A DNA stretch of 64,000 nucleotides from Lineus longissimus (lineage: Eukaryota; Nemertea; Pilidiophora; Heteronemertea; Lineidae): assembly GCF_910592395.1 (NCBI RefSeq), contig NC_088311.1:23220646-23284645 (forward strand), written 5' to 3'. The notes beneath the pieces are model-generated. The model did not search any database and was not told the DNA's origin. It worked only from the letters and a program-made list of their open reading frames with translations. How positions within the stretch are numbered: position 1 is the first letter of the stretch; every line of letters starts with the position of its first letter. The position numbers and the translations under genes were made by a program. Positions 16,901 to 27,872 of this stretch are shown piece by piece.

Positions 16901-19900
16901 TGTTGATCTCACTCACATTCTATTGAATCGTTTGCCATCTTTCTGATTCTTCCCTTCCTGTCGAGGCAGTATGTCCTCAATTCCTCCAGGTTATCTTCCG
17001 TCAACGCTTGATTGAAAAGCATCACGCAGGACATCCTGCCCTCAAACCAACTCTGCTCTGGAATGCTTTTTTCACGAGTTCTCTTTCCAATCCAGAGAAA
17101 GGAGCTATCTGTTTTAGCGTGACGTTTTATCTTGCTCTTAGTCCACAACCAAGAATCAACTTTCATTATAAGCTGCCCAGTCTGATAGTTGTAACTTGCG
17201 GCGACAAAATGCCAATCGTTCAATGTTACTGCCAATTCTGGTATATTGCTTCCAGTTCCATGGGGGCCAGTACCTGTGCCTGGGATATGAATAAAGAACT
17301 CTGAGTTTGGCCAGATCCAGAACATGAGGCCGTGGGTGCCGACAGAACCCATAGGGTCCCACTCCAATAGGCATCCAGTTGTCTTGGTTGAGTATACATA
17401 AGCCGAGTAAGAAAATGAACCGTTCACACCAACATCCAACATTGGTGTGCGAGTGATATTCAGGAAAGAGGTTTCCCGGCCGTAAAATTCATATGCAGTG
17501 TCGGCAATCTCGTTTGGCCCCGTTGCTAATGTGACATCACTTCCTCTTGCATTGTGTTCATACCCGCTGATGTCCGTGAACCCTGATTCTTTATCAAGAG
17601 GCCAGAAACCGATCGGTTGTGGGTTAAGGCAGTATTTTCCTGTAAATAACAGATGTCGTCATGAATATTGTGCAGAGCCGAGGCCCCTTGCCAGGAATTT
17701 TGGCAAAGTGACAGCTCCATCCAAGCCACGTAATGTGATCACCAATACTGACTGTGAAGTCTCAGTTTCTATTTTGAAATACCTCAAACTAAAACAACCC
17801 TACGTTGTAACCGAGGTGTTATAGCAAATTGTATTGAACTGCTCACCAACCTTGTATTTGCCTCTGTTCAGCCATTAGAGTAATGGTTATAGCTATCCAT
17901 CCTAAATTCCAAGCTTTCATCTTTTCGTACCACCAGAGTCTCTTCTGAAAACATTAATCCACGGTGACTTTCTGAATTGATCTGAGGAAATCGCTAAACT
18001 GGCACTGCTATTTCTTGTTGATCAACTTTATTGTACTATCAATTTGGGACTTAGCTACCGGTAGTTAATTGTACTATAATTAAGAAAGTATTTGTTGTGG
18101 AGTTTGTTGTCATAGTGTGGTGGCTCATGTAATAAAGTTTGTCAGCGTTTCCTGTTGCAAATGGCGATGAACACAGAAACTGTGTGAAAGTGTTCTCACC
18201 CCGTGATGTTGCATTAGGACCTAATTGACTTATTTGTAATGTACGACATACTTTTGACTCTGACATCATGCTTTATCTGCCAAATTTTATTGGGTGTTTT
18301 TACATTCTGTTTGCTAGAGCAGAATGTTTATTTTCTGATGCAATCAAGAATTGCCCTCTATATCATATTACTTGTGACTATTTCCTTGTTTACAAACATC
18401 TTATGTATTACTATTAACCATTTCAGGGCTGGTAGTCTTGGCCTGAACCTGACTGGAGCAAATGTGGTCGTGATATTTGATCCGAATTGGAATCCAACCC
18501 ATGATCTACAGGCACAAGATCGGTATGTCATTTTTGTCAGGATATCAAGATCTGGACTAATCAGGAATGTACATGTATTATGAATAGCTTAATGATCTTC
18601 CATTTGATGCTGATATTACTATTCGACCTTTCTGAGCTCATAATGGCAAACTATCAGGGTCATGTACCACTTGAAAAGGCACAAATGATATCACTTTCAT
18701 TAACCATTGATATGTTGCTTTTGAATTTCAGAGCGTACCGTATTGGTCAGAGACGAGATGTCCGTGTTTTTCGTCTGATATCGACTGGCACCATTGAAGA
18801 GAATATATATCTCAGGCAGATATACAAACAGGTGAGTATGTACCTAAGCAAGCCGCCTTAGAATAACTATAGGACTGAAAATGAGAACAAATCAGGGTTG
18901 CTAGAATAAATGACGATGACGATGCATATTTAAGGGAAATAAAAAAATACTCAATGTAAAAGGCAGCTACTGGAACGTCTGTCGATCTTTGAAAAACTTA
19001 ACCTCGGCTTAGAGCTGCCTACGTCAATAAAAGTTTGTTGTTATTGACGCATTCATCTTTTTTTCTTAGCAACTTGACAATGTCGCTGTCGGCACAGAGA
19101 ATGCCAGGCGTTATTTTGATGCGGTGCAAGGCGACAAACGGCAGCAAGGGGAACTGTTTGGAATTGAGAACATGTTCTCGATGCGATTGGGAGAGACCTG
19201 CTTGACACATGATATATTTGAGGTGAGAAAAAAGTGTGAAAAAGTTGCAGATGAACTTGTGAACTTGCAGTGAATATGTGTTGAAGATGCCTGTTACGCT
19301 TCTATCAATATCAATGAATACCACAACTAGACATTGTTTTAAACCCAGAAAATAGGATTTTTTTTCAAATTTAACGTTACGGGCAGAACTAAGATTCTGC
19401 AGAAAGCAAAATTTATTGTCAATGATTCCGATGAGGGGCAGGATGAGGTAACACATGAGAAAGTTGTAAAGATTGTACCTTATTTTCGTTTTTAGAGAAA
19501 TAAGAAGATTGAAACAGCTCTCGGTGGTGTTCAGATGTCTGACTACAGTGCTCCATCAGAGGGCAAATCTCGCTCCACAATTGGTAAGTATGATCATTCT
19601 GAGAACTTTCAAGAATGCTTAGTGGATATTTACTCCCATTTGACTTTGGGTGGTTAAACACTAGGTCCATCAGATGTGGGGGGTTAGATTGGAGTTATGA
19701 GATGTTTTTGACAAAGATTCCAACAGGATGGTACACCAGTTTCGGGGTGATCTTGGACACCAGGTTTAACATGTACAGCAAGCAAAAGCATTGCGCGATA
19801 CTGACATTGCACCACCATTCTTAGTCCATTGGTGCTCTGTCCTGAACCAGTTTGTTACGATTTTGCCTACAAAATACATTTAACTGTAACTTCGATGATA

Positions 19901-22900
19901 ACATTGTGTCTTTCAGTGAAGGCAGAAGATGGCAAGGAAGCTTCAGATGATGAAATATCTCTTACACCAGAATCTGATCTTGACATTACCTTTGGGAGCG
20001 AAAATGAGGACGAGGAAGGAAACGACTCGGCAAACGAATCGCCCAATTCAGACCAGGATGATAGATTGTCGCAGTTTACGCCTCAGGGTGCTGTAGAATG
20101 TGAAGACGATACTCGGACGTCTACTGAACTCAGTGACAGAAATATTACTCAGGATGACGATTCAAACATTTTAGACAGTTTGTTTGACTTTTTTGAGCCA
20201 GTTAAGAGAAAACCACGGCCTAAGATGAAGAAATCTGACGGCCCTGTGAAAAAAAATGTGAAGAAGCAAGGAAGGTCTGGTGCTGACTTTAATGCTGATG
20301 GTGAAAATGTTAAGGCACTCGAGGAAACGGAAGGTTCAAATGTCAAAGTGAAAAGAAAACAAGTACGTCCAACTGCAAAGGTGAAAGCAGACTCTCCGGT
20401 GAAAGGTGATGGGATGAACGAAACAAGTCCTTGTGATGTTTTTAACTCTTTTTGGGAAAATTCTGAAGAATTTGGTGAAATTGACAACTCAAAGGTGAAG
20501 TCAAAGGTAAAAAGAAAGAATGTAAATTCAACTGCTGATGGAAAAAGGACTGAAAAGTTTTCATTCTTTCCTGAGAAAAGTGAAGGAATTAAGAAAGTGA
20601 ATAAAGAAAAGTATTCAAGGACTAATGTTGACGAGATTGAAGACCTTGATTCGTTGATGAGAGAGTTTGATGCAGCCATAGAAACCTCAAAGAATGTAAA
20701 TTCTCCAAAAGTGCCAAAGGCAAAAAAGAAGTCCGGAAAGGGTAACTCTGAGCCAAAGCCTTCCACATCTGGAGTAAATGACAGTAACAGAAAAAAGAGA
20801 CAGTTAGCTGAATCAAGTGATGATGACACTCGGTTTGAAACTGGCGCATCTCCAGCCAAATCAGGGAAATTTACACGATTAAAGACATCGCCTGATGAGG
20901 AATTGGACAGTGGTTTCTGTGATAGTCGCAAGGGCAAAGGTGTAGGGAAGAAATCTAAGCCAAAAGAAGGTGATATTGATGCTATACGTAATGATAAAGA
21001 GCAACAAGGAAGTTTCAAGGAGCCTGGTGAGACGTTGAAGAGGAAAAGTTCAGCTTCTGATATAAATGGGAGTTTTTCTTCTATTTCTGATGTATTCAGT
21101 GAGTATCATTGTTTTGAGTCAGTGAAATCGTAGGTAACCATCTTGTTTACAATCTGCTAAAAAGGATTTGTTAAAGAGACTCAAAGGAGCGGCATCACCT
21201 AAATTTTTACACTGCAGAGGTGTATTTTAAATTTCACTTGGATACAAAGTGATGTCCTTGTTTGTCCTTCTAAGTCATTTCAAGGGTGTAGTTGGGCTCT
21301 ACAAATGTTCAGCCTAAGATAGATATGTAGGGTTCAAGTTGGCACCAAATCACAAATACTGAAGAAAATGCTGAAAGTAACAAAGCCCTATACCAGTACA
21401 TGTATGCTGATTTTTTATGGATTTTTTTAGAGATGGGTTGTACACTGTTTGAAACTGAGTGTTTAATACCTTATTTCAGGTAGATGTGGTGTGGTCCACA
21501 TACACGAAAACAAGAAGGTGATTGGTGCCAGTAAAGCTGAGGACCACATGAGTCGATGTGCTATCCAGGATGTGTTTGAGCTGAAGCAGCACTCTCAGGT
21601 GCCGGCCGTGGAGTGTGACCCTATTTCAGAGGTGTGTAACTGGGTGTAGGAGCTTCAACTTTTTGGGACTGATGATGTTTCTTGAGCCGGGGGCCTTGTA
21701 ATGGTAATCAGAGAGGAAACCATTCGGGACCGGCGATTCTTGGTCATCATAGCGGGGTGGTCGCATTACCGGGGTGGTCGCCGACCGGGGTTCCACTGTA
21801 TGTGTATTCATCAATTGTTCTGCACTCTAAAAAAGATTTCCTTGAATTTATGTAGTCTGTGAGCTGATAAGAAGTGATGAGGAGCAGAAACCCGATCAAA
21901 ATTGATTAACTTCGACTATCCACACATTTCAGCCTGAAGAAGTGGAGGAGCCTGAGCCAGAGCTCAAAAAGAGGAAACCATCCAAGCCGAGCTGTCGGCA
22001 GCTCGCTAAGGAGAAGCCGACACCAGTCCAAACAGTCACTGTGGGCAATAAGAAAGTGTTCATTGGCCAGACACCGAAAGCTATACAGAGGTGAAGTCCT
22101 GATCCATGATAACTTTCTGACTGATTGTCAAAGTTTTGTCGAAAGGCCTAAGAACTGCTTGGCTCGATTAGTCTGCCTCTGTCTTGATCTCATGATTCCT
22201 GATTTTTTTTTGAATGTCCATCGCAAATTGAAAACAAGACAATTGACCAACTTCAGTGTAAATTTCATGGTTAGCAGTAATCACAAAGTTGTCCTTTCTC
22301 TTCAGGTTGCATTTCTCCAAAATGGCCAAACATAACAAGATGTCAGAGGTGGAATTTGCCAGGAGAGTTGTGTCTTCATCATCAGTGGAACAACAAAGAC
22401 TCTTAAGAGGGTTTTACATAGATGAGGATTCAGATCTGACAGATGTCATCAAAGATCCTGATGAGCTCATTGAAAAAGTGCCAGAAAACAAACCGACTCG
22501 AAAAGCTGTCAAAAAAGGTATGTTCATTGGAAGGTGCTGCTCACACTCCAAGCTGATAATTGTTTTCCTCCCCATTACCTTCCTCGTGCCTGGAGATTGT
22601 AGCAATATGTATTGGAGCTTTTAGTCTGTATGGGAACACTCATATACTGTACTTTATTCTTAACTGCGAGTAAAAAATCAAAATATCATCACAAGCTGAT
22701 TTTGGTTGAAATTCAAAACTCTTGTTTCTTCCTTCCAGGACCAAAGGTGAAGCCAAAACAAGAGGCGACGAAAAGGAAATCAGCGCCACCTAAGCGCAAA
22801 GGCTGTGTTTACAATGATAGCGATGGTGATGATGCAGAGATGGCGACGAGTACTCATAAACAGCATGGTATGACCAAACAACTAACTGAAAAGGGCAGAA

Positions 22901-23325
22901 AGCGTGATGATAGAAAGTGGAATGCATTTCAAGATGCTTGTGAAGACTTTATCACTTATGATAACGATAAAGAGGTCTGGGGTGAAAATGGTTCAGATTC
23001 TGTGACTAGAAGAGATAGAGGCAACATGCAACCATTACAAAATCAATCAAAACAACATGTCAAAAGGAAAGTTTGTAAAAGGTTTAAATATGTTGTATCA
23101 AGTGATGAGGATGACGGTGCAGCTGATAATGATGCTACAACTGAAAGAGTTTTGGCTTCTCCGTCGGCAGACAACTCGACAACTTTGCCTGCTGGGCTGG
23201 TTTCTCCTGCGGCTGCTTCTTTGCTTGACGATTTGTTCACTGCTCCGCCGAAGAGGAAAGCACCGCCTAAAAGAAAGGCTGCTGACAAGCTGTCTGAGCC
23301 GTCGAGTATTTTTGATTTATTCTAA
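7939..23325 (+). CDS. ERCC6L2: ERCC6L2 SNF2-family DNA repair translocase (one nonsense codon)
   Basis: Twenty-six exons encode about 1,658 codons: 7939-8068, 8350-8556, 8916-9012, 9214-9375, 9618-9760, 9965-10188, 10508-10591, 11006-11127, 11482-11581, 11960-12019, 12306-12421, 13038-13153, 13400-13483, 13734-13882, 14330-14566, 14817-14888, 15118-15263, 18427-18522, 18732-18831, 19070-19222, 19496-19583, 19917-21098, 21480-21631, 21933-22090, 22306-22517, 22739-23325. Tudor domain at residues ~44-112. SNF2 ATPase from ~284: Walker A, DEAH box ([10 protein letters not shown], ~435), motif [12 protein letters not shown], motif [15 protein letters not shown], motif [19 protein letters not shown]-type region ~1290-1460 with [13 protein letters not shown] and [10 protein letters not shown]. 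An acidic, lysine-rich linker lies between. ERCC6L2 acts in nuclear DNA-break repair (family knowledge). A TAA at 10171-10173 (codon 316) interrupts Walker A; all other exons stay open. One intron carries an antisense gene. Confidence 0.93.
10197..10377. mobile_element. MITE, GGAACCTC-terminus family, copy 1
   Basis: It ends GGAGGTTCCACTGTA, the reverse complement of the TACAGTGGAACCTC terminus of the copies at 13159 and 16544. The internal TAGAGAGGTGTACTGATCA and GGTGTCCTTAGTAGAGAGG blocks are shared with them. The left terminus is eroded. It lies just downstream of the donor of ERCC6L2 exon 6. Confidence 0.6.
12899..12924 (+). repeat. (GAT)n microsatellite
   Basis: A short run of GAT/TGAT triplets in an ERCC6L2 intron, not in a coding exon. 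Confidence 0.6.
13159..13337. mobile_element. MITE, GGAACCTC-terminus family, copy 2
   Basis: It starts TACAGTGGAACCTCTC and ends GAGAGGTTCTGCTGTA, giving terminal inverted repeats bounded by TA. A TA target site suggests a Tc1/mariner/pogo-type mobilising element (inference). The element begins five bases into the intron, so the donor of ERCC6L2 exon 12 (gtaag at 13154) runs straight into its terminus. Confidence 0.7.
15287..15680 (+). mobile_element. Full-length tRNA-derived SINE with (GAA)n tail
   Basis: The head carries an A-box-like CTAGTGGTTTACACTGCTGG and a perfect B box GGTTCGATCCC (15329-15339), the internal RNA polymerase III promoter of tRNA-derived SINEs. The body runs to a (GAA)n tail at about 15659-15680. 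A perfect 10-bp duplication GACTGATTGA flanks it (15277-15286 and 15681-15690), showing target-primed insertion. It lies in the ERCC6L2 intron that also hosts the antisense LamG/PAN gene. No reverse transcriptase is encoded, so it depends on a LINE elsewhere. Confidence 0.85.
16203..17920 (-). CDS. Secreted LamG-like plus PAN/apple protein, nested antisense in an ERCC6L2 intron
   Basis: Three exons (17920-17851, 17639-16917, 16447-16203) join in phase to give 345 residues. The start ATG opens [20 protein letters not shown], a plausible signal peptide. Residues ~24-262 form a concanavalin/LamG-like jelly roll: [16 protein letters not shown] at its start, then [30 protein letters not shown] and [20 protein letters not shown], the usual order of strands in LamG_3-type domains. 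Residues ~285-345 resemble a PAN/apple module: [25 protein letters not shown], then a final Cys-stop. Such proteins are extracellular and bind sugars or proteins; the ligand is unknown. The gene sits wholly inside one intron of ERCC6L2 on the opposite strand. Its intron 2 holds a MITE. No family name is assigned. Confidence 0.8.
16544..16725. mobile_element. MITE, GGAACCTC-terminus family, copy 3
   Basis: The best-preserved copy starts TACAGTGGAACCTCCCTTAG and ends GATAGAGAGGTTCTACTGTA. Its body contains repeated CTCTCTATTAAGGACA units and a TTTGGTCCCAAATTGGTTGT segment shared with copy 2. It lies in an intron of the nested LamG/PAN gene. Confidence 0.75.
21725..21800. mobile_element. Right-end fragment of a related MITE
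   Basis: It ends GGGGTTCCACTGTA and contains two GCGGGGTGGTCGC / CCGGGGTGGTCGCC-type units. The terminus is the same as in the GGAACCTC family but the body differs. It lies in an ERCC6L2 intron. Confidence 0.5.
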
Positions 23326-23567
23326 AAGTTTGTTGAAGTTTTGTGTGAAAATGAGCCAAGAAACTTACAATGCATCTGGTGGATTTTGGGAAAATGTGAA
23401 GGGATGATGGTTCAGAGATAGAAGCCTGAATGGACACATTTTCTTGGCTTTTTTTAGGCATGTTGATTATCAAAAGTGGATAGAGATGAACTATTAAAGT
23501 GAATGATATATTTTTCGTAAGCAAGTGCAATTTTTGTAATTGTACATGAATATGTAAAATGTATGTA

Positions 23568-23594
23568 AATAAAAACTTTTTATCTGATAATAAA
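23568..23594 (+). promoter_or_regulatory. ERCC6L2 polyadenylation signals
   Basis: Two AATAAA hexamers (23568-23573 and 23589-23594) lie about 245 bp after the ERCC6L2 stop codon. The 3' UTR is therefore probably about 270 bases long. Confidence 0.6.
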
Positions 23595-23856
23595 TATTTT
23601 AAATGTCCACATCTTTAGTATAACATGTAGCTAGTTTTATTCATAACCCTAAATTTCTGAATAGAGAGCAGCTTATTAACGCATAAAAAACATGACAAAG
23701 TAATTTGCCAATGTTACTATTGGCAAAAATTGCATTGTAAATATTAGCAAATATTGCATTGTAAGGAGGATTGATGTGGACACAAGTTTTCCCAGCAATT
23801 ACTGTCCAAAGACAGGCGGCAACCCCCCTTACAAAAAAGATCTCAGATTTACCATG

Positions 23857-24004
23857 TTCACCATGGTGAATGCACCGTTCACATTCACCATGGTGAATAT
23901 AGAATTTACCATGCTCACCATGGTAAATATTTCTCACCGTCCCAATTCACCATGGTGAAGTGCTGTCGGTTTGCCATGGTGAATTGTGGATTAACCATGG
24001 TAAA
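23857..24004. repeat. Cluster of CCATGG-centred palindromes
   Basis: Six CCATGG cores occur in about 150 bp. Three are perfect palindromes: TTCACCATGGTGAA at 23857 and 23946, and ATTCACCATGGTGAAT at 23883-23898. The others are variants (CTCACCATGGTAAAT, TTGCCATGGTGAATT, TTAACCATGGTAAAA). Spacers are 15-30 bp and unrelated. No gene overlaps it; it lies after the 3' end of ERCC6L2. Confidence 0.75.
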
Positions 24005-25421
24005 ATTGAGACACATTTTTCGTAAAGACCATGCAACATCAAGGAAAGATTATAAAGCTTGCTGAGGTTGTCCGCAAGTGGAATTCTCCCATCCAGGAAG
24101 ACAATTAAGAGACGTGATTTGCATTGCATGAGGACAGAATATCAGTGCAGCTGTCTCATTAGCCCATTGGAATAGACTTCGCTACGTTGTAGTGAGAAGG
24201 GCCAGGCCGGTACTGTCTCAGAAATACAACAGGGCCACCGAATATAAAACCGTATGACATCTGTCGCATCTTTCGGAGTCCGTCACTATCAAGTGCTGCC
24301 ATCTGAGCTAAGACATTGGAACTAGGCTTGGCCTGAAATAAAGAAATCGCGCCCGTTTTTAATGACCGTTTGAGGTGGCAACTTTAATCATAGTGTGATT
24401 AACAGATTGGCCCCAATCACATCATGGACAGTTTAAACATTAAAGTGTGATTTACAGGACCACCTAGTCTTTTAATGGGCAGTTTGAACATTTGTTTGTG
24501 TCACCCTGCCAGTAAAATGCCAATCTTCAAGATGATCAGATGTCAAATGTATAAGCATACACGACCACTTTAGCTTGAAGCGGTCAACAATAATGCATTT
24601 ATAATTCGATTTTCATAACACTTGCGTCGAGCAATTTTGGCAACTATTTCATGTTGGTTTGATATACATGCAGCCACTAGTGATGTCAGTTAATTCAACA
24701 TCGTCTCGGGCAGCACATTATTGTTTCAGCGGAGTACGCGTGTTGCCTCAACAGTTGAGTATATTTACTCGAAAAGCGCTGTTTGCAATTCATTGAAAGT
24801 GATCACCTGGTTGAGAGTTCAGAAATCATACTGCGTTACAGAACATATCGGTTCACAGAAATGTTGGATCCGTCAAGACCAAATTTAAAAGCATTCCGTT
24901 CAATATCGGTTAATAACTGTCGGATTCAATAGCAGGTTCAGTCATGTCAGTCGCCACTATTACCCGTCATATCAGCTTGTGAGTTGTGCTGCTAATAGCA
25001 TCAACTAAGCATGCTCTATGGACAAATTATTGACTTTTAACCGGAATATAAAACAGACATGAAACCGTTAATGGGTAGTTACACAAGGGCCGCCTCATTG
25101 ACAACCAACGTCAAAATATTCTTTGTTCAAATGAGCGCGTTGGTTAAAAGGCGCTATAAAACTATCTAGTGTACTTCAAAAGTGTCACTATGTGTACTGA
25201 ATCTCGTGGTAGTAGCATCCAATCCAGTTCCATTTGGAACTCGCCTCGGGTATAGATGAGGTTTGGTCTTGGTGGTTACGCCCGATCACGTATCATGTAT
25301 GACGGCGGAGGGGTGACGGATGGCGCTTGAGCACCGTGGCTAGGACGCAGAACTTAACCAGCGTTCGTCCTCTCTCTAGTTACTGGTTTATGATTTTATC
25401 AATTTAGAGTAAGTGACCAAA
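24005..25421. other. Intergenic and upstream region of the TRP-type channel
   Basis: I see no coding exon here. It must hold the 5' UTR and promoter of the intronless channel gene at 25422. I find no convincing TATA box, repeat or RNA gene. Confidence 0.45.
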
Positions 25422-27272
25422 ATGGAACCAGAATGTGGTGATTCGAGCGTCGAAACAATCGGGATGAGTGAGAAGGAATGTCCTCACCAAATGTTTGAAT
25501 CGTATTTCGCAGCTCTCGTTCAGGATGACTCGCAAACCTTAGACTCGCTGTTTGCGAATGGTGACGAGGAAAAAAACCTTGAACTTGTAGCAGGGACATT
25601 TTCCTACAATGTGGAATACTTTGCAAGGTGTAACGTTCAAAAGAAAGGAGTACTGATACCTATGGAGATAAAAACCCCTCTTGGATTGTCGGCCGCGTAT
25701 GGGTCGGTTCAGGCGTTTGAATTGTTGCTGGATCACGGGGCAGACGTCATGGCATTGGAAGCAGGCGAAAATAACATTGTTCATATTCTGATCACCGCGA
25801 GTCATGAAGACCCAAACATGGAACAAAGGGCTGTGGAAATATACAGGGTGATCCTAAAACGCGTTCCAAAGCCATCAGATCGTCAAATGCTTCTGTACAA
25901 GGAAAATGCTGATGGTAAATCGCCGCTGGAATTGACCATAAAACTGCGCGCTTACAAACTGTTCAAAGTGATACTTCACACTGAAGGAGTATTTCTGAAA
26001 GTTGTCGCACGGAAGGGGAAGTTGCTTATATGTGAATATGACTTGTCTCGCTACTGCCTTTCGGACAAACAAAACCAGAACTGCTTACTGTATTATTTTG
26101 ACTTCATGACAGTTGATGAATTGCCTGCGCTTGAGGAGTGTAAAATTCTTCAGCTTCCGGTCATGAAATCGTGGGTTAGGAAGAAAATTAAACTAACTAT
26201 TCTTCCACTGTTGCTTTGGCTTTTGTGGCGGACCGTATACCCAATATTGTTCTTTGAATTCGACATCCGTGAGGGTAAAAGGCCGACCAAAAACTGTGAC
26301 CCGAATGGGAATGCGACCATACCTACAGAAAGTCAATGGGAGAAATACACTTGGGCAATTTTGGAACTCTTGGTCGCAATTTCAACTCTTGGGACGAACA
26401 TGATTGAACTGTGCATGGTTACGTTTGCCAAAGTATCGTACTTTAAATCCTACAAAGGCAATGATGAGGCCAAGCATGGGTACATTGTCACCAATGGATT
26501 CTTTAGAGTTTGTCAGATTCTGTTTGGCATCTCTTCATTGATCAGATTCATAGTGAGTTTTCTGGACATTGGTGGCGCCAAATCAACGGTCTTTGATGTT
26601 GTCCTGACTGTGGTACAGCGGCCCCTCATGTTGTTCTCGCTCTTGTATTTCCTGCAGCTGATGTCCTTCATGAACATTGGAACTTTCGTCATCGGATTAC
26701 AACAGATGATAAAGTCAATGATGAGCTTCATACTTATCTTTGTTGCTATGATTATTGTGTTCCAAACCATTTTCAAGACTATAGTCAAATCTTTCTGCTC
26801 CAGTGGCCCTCTCTTGTCGTGCAGTTATGTCGAAGGTGTTTACACAAGTTTCTTGATCATGCTGAACATGGTACCGATGTCAGATCACAAGTGCGAACTT
26901 GCTGGGGGCCTACTACTTAAATTTGTTCACGTTGCCTACGTCTTTGTTATAGCTATTCTGATCACGAATTATCTGATTGCTGTAATGAGTTCAATATTTG
27001 CCCTCCTTGATCAACATAAGCACATCATTCAGTTGCTTTACCAGCTACAGGCAGCAAATATCATTGAAAGTAGATTACGCTGGTTGACAAGAATTACCAG
27101 GGTGAACTTTCTCCGTTTACTAATTGGTAGCAAAGATATTGCTAAGATAACAACACTGGAGGCTGAAAACTTTCAGCTTTTCAGTCTTGCTCCATCGAGT
27201 CAACAAGTCACTGGTTTCAAAGTTGAACGAAAAGTACATCAAGATACACTGACGAATGCGCCCAATGTTTAG
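25422..27272 (+). CDS. Intronless ankyrin-repeat TRP-type cation channel
   Basis: A single uninterrupted frame of 616 residues; the ATG at 25422 (MEPECGDSSVETIG) is the first in frame. The N-terminal half has ankyrin-like repeats, clearest at ~84-112 (TPLGLSAAYGSVQAFELLLD followed by HGAD) and ~165-190 (NADGKSPLELTIKLRAYKLF). Six hydrophobic segments follow: LTILPLLLWLLW, WAILELLVAISTLG, VCQILFGISSLIRFIVSFL, VVLTVVQRPLMLFSLLYF, SFILIFVAMIIVFQTIF and VAYVFVIAILITNYLIAVM. A re-entrant pore-like stretch (VYTSFLIMLNMVPMSD) lies between the last two. This order is that of TRP channels of the TRPV/TRPA kind. It would be a plasma-membrane cation channel; the stimulus cannot be told. The lack of introns, unlike all neighbours, suggests retroposition or intron loss. 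The subfamily is uncertain. Confidence 0.75.
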   Translation: MEPECGDSSVETIGMSEKECPHQMFESYFAALVQDDSQTLDSLFANGDEEKNLELVAGTFSYNVEYFARCNVQKKGVLIPMEIKTPLGLSAAYGSVQAFELLLDHGADVMALEAGENNIVHILITASHEDPNMEQRAVEIYRVILKRVPKPSDRQMLLYKENADGKSPLELTIKLRAYKLFKVILHTEGVFLKVVARKGKLLICEYDLSRYCLSDKQNQNCLLYYFDFMTVDELPALEECKILQLPVMKSWVRKKIKLTILPLLLWLLWRTVYPILFFEFDIREGKRPTKNCDPNGNATIPTESQWEKYTWAILELLVAISTLGTNMIELCMVTFAKVSYFKSYKGNDEAKHGYIVTNGFFRVCQILFGISSLIRFIVSFLDIGGAKSTVFDVVLTVVQRPLMLFSLLYFLQLMSFMNIGTFVIGLQQMIKSMMSFILIFVAMIIVFQTIFKTIVKSFCSSGPLLSCSYVEGVYTSFLIMLNMVPMSDHKCELAGGLLLKFVHVAYVFVIAILITNYLIAVMSSIFALLDQHKHIIQLLYQLQAANIIESRLRWLTRITRVNFLRLLIGSKDIAKITTLEAENFQLFSLAPSSQQVTGFKVERKVHQDTLTNAPNV

Positions 27273-27774
27273 TAAGGATGCCAATGTTAACCTAGGCCTA
27301 TTTAAAATACCTTTTCTTTGTAAACCCTGTGGCCTGGTATTTTGTCGTAGACTTCAATTCATTTTTTTAAAACTCCTTATCCAACTTCTACTATTCCAGT
27401 TATATAATTTTTTAAAACATAAATCAGCCAATTCGGCTGGTTCCGTCACTCCTGCTGCCTTTCCTCGCTTCAAAACTTGGATATACACCGGGTCACAGTT
27501 GGTTAGTTAAATTCCTTCCGTATTTCTGCTAACTCCCCCCCCCCCCCCGATTTCTAGTCTGAATTTCTGCCGATTCTCTCATAGGGTATTTTCTTCTAAG
27601 ATATTTCATGTTCATCCACTGACTGTAAATTTTACCATATATGTCTTGTATTTCACCCGTCTTTCGGTTCCCCGAGTAAACATATTGTCGTGAATGAAAG
27701 TTGCACAATATTGTGCAAGTTTTCTGGGCCACCCTGTAGAGTTTCGTGAGTTAACTAAAGTTCATAGTTAAGGG

Positions 27775-27872
27775 CGTTCTCAATTATCTTCTCTGGAGAA
27801 GTCACGGTCCTTCTGGCAGCGGTCTTTTTCTCATGAAAAAACAACACATCGCTTGTTCTACTTGTCCCTTTA
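27775..27872 (+). repeat. Dispersed repeat copy (AAATCACGG family)
   Basis: GGAGAAGTCACGGTCCTTCT followed by CTTGTCCCTTTAAG matches copies at about 59690-59880 and 60577-60740, which carry GAGAAATCACGGTCCC and GAGAAATCGCGGCCC followed by CCAAGTTGTCCCT. The family is unclassified. Confidence 0.5.

Noticed and set aside
20149-21018. Minus-strand open frame of 289 codons
   Set aside because: Shadow of the long acidic/lysine-rich ERCC6L2 exon; Ser/Phe-rich sequence with no domain.
23857-24004. CRISPR-like array
   Set aside because: Repeats are short palindromes with unequal spacers in an animal genome, with no cas genes.
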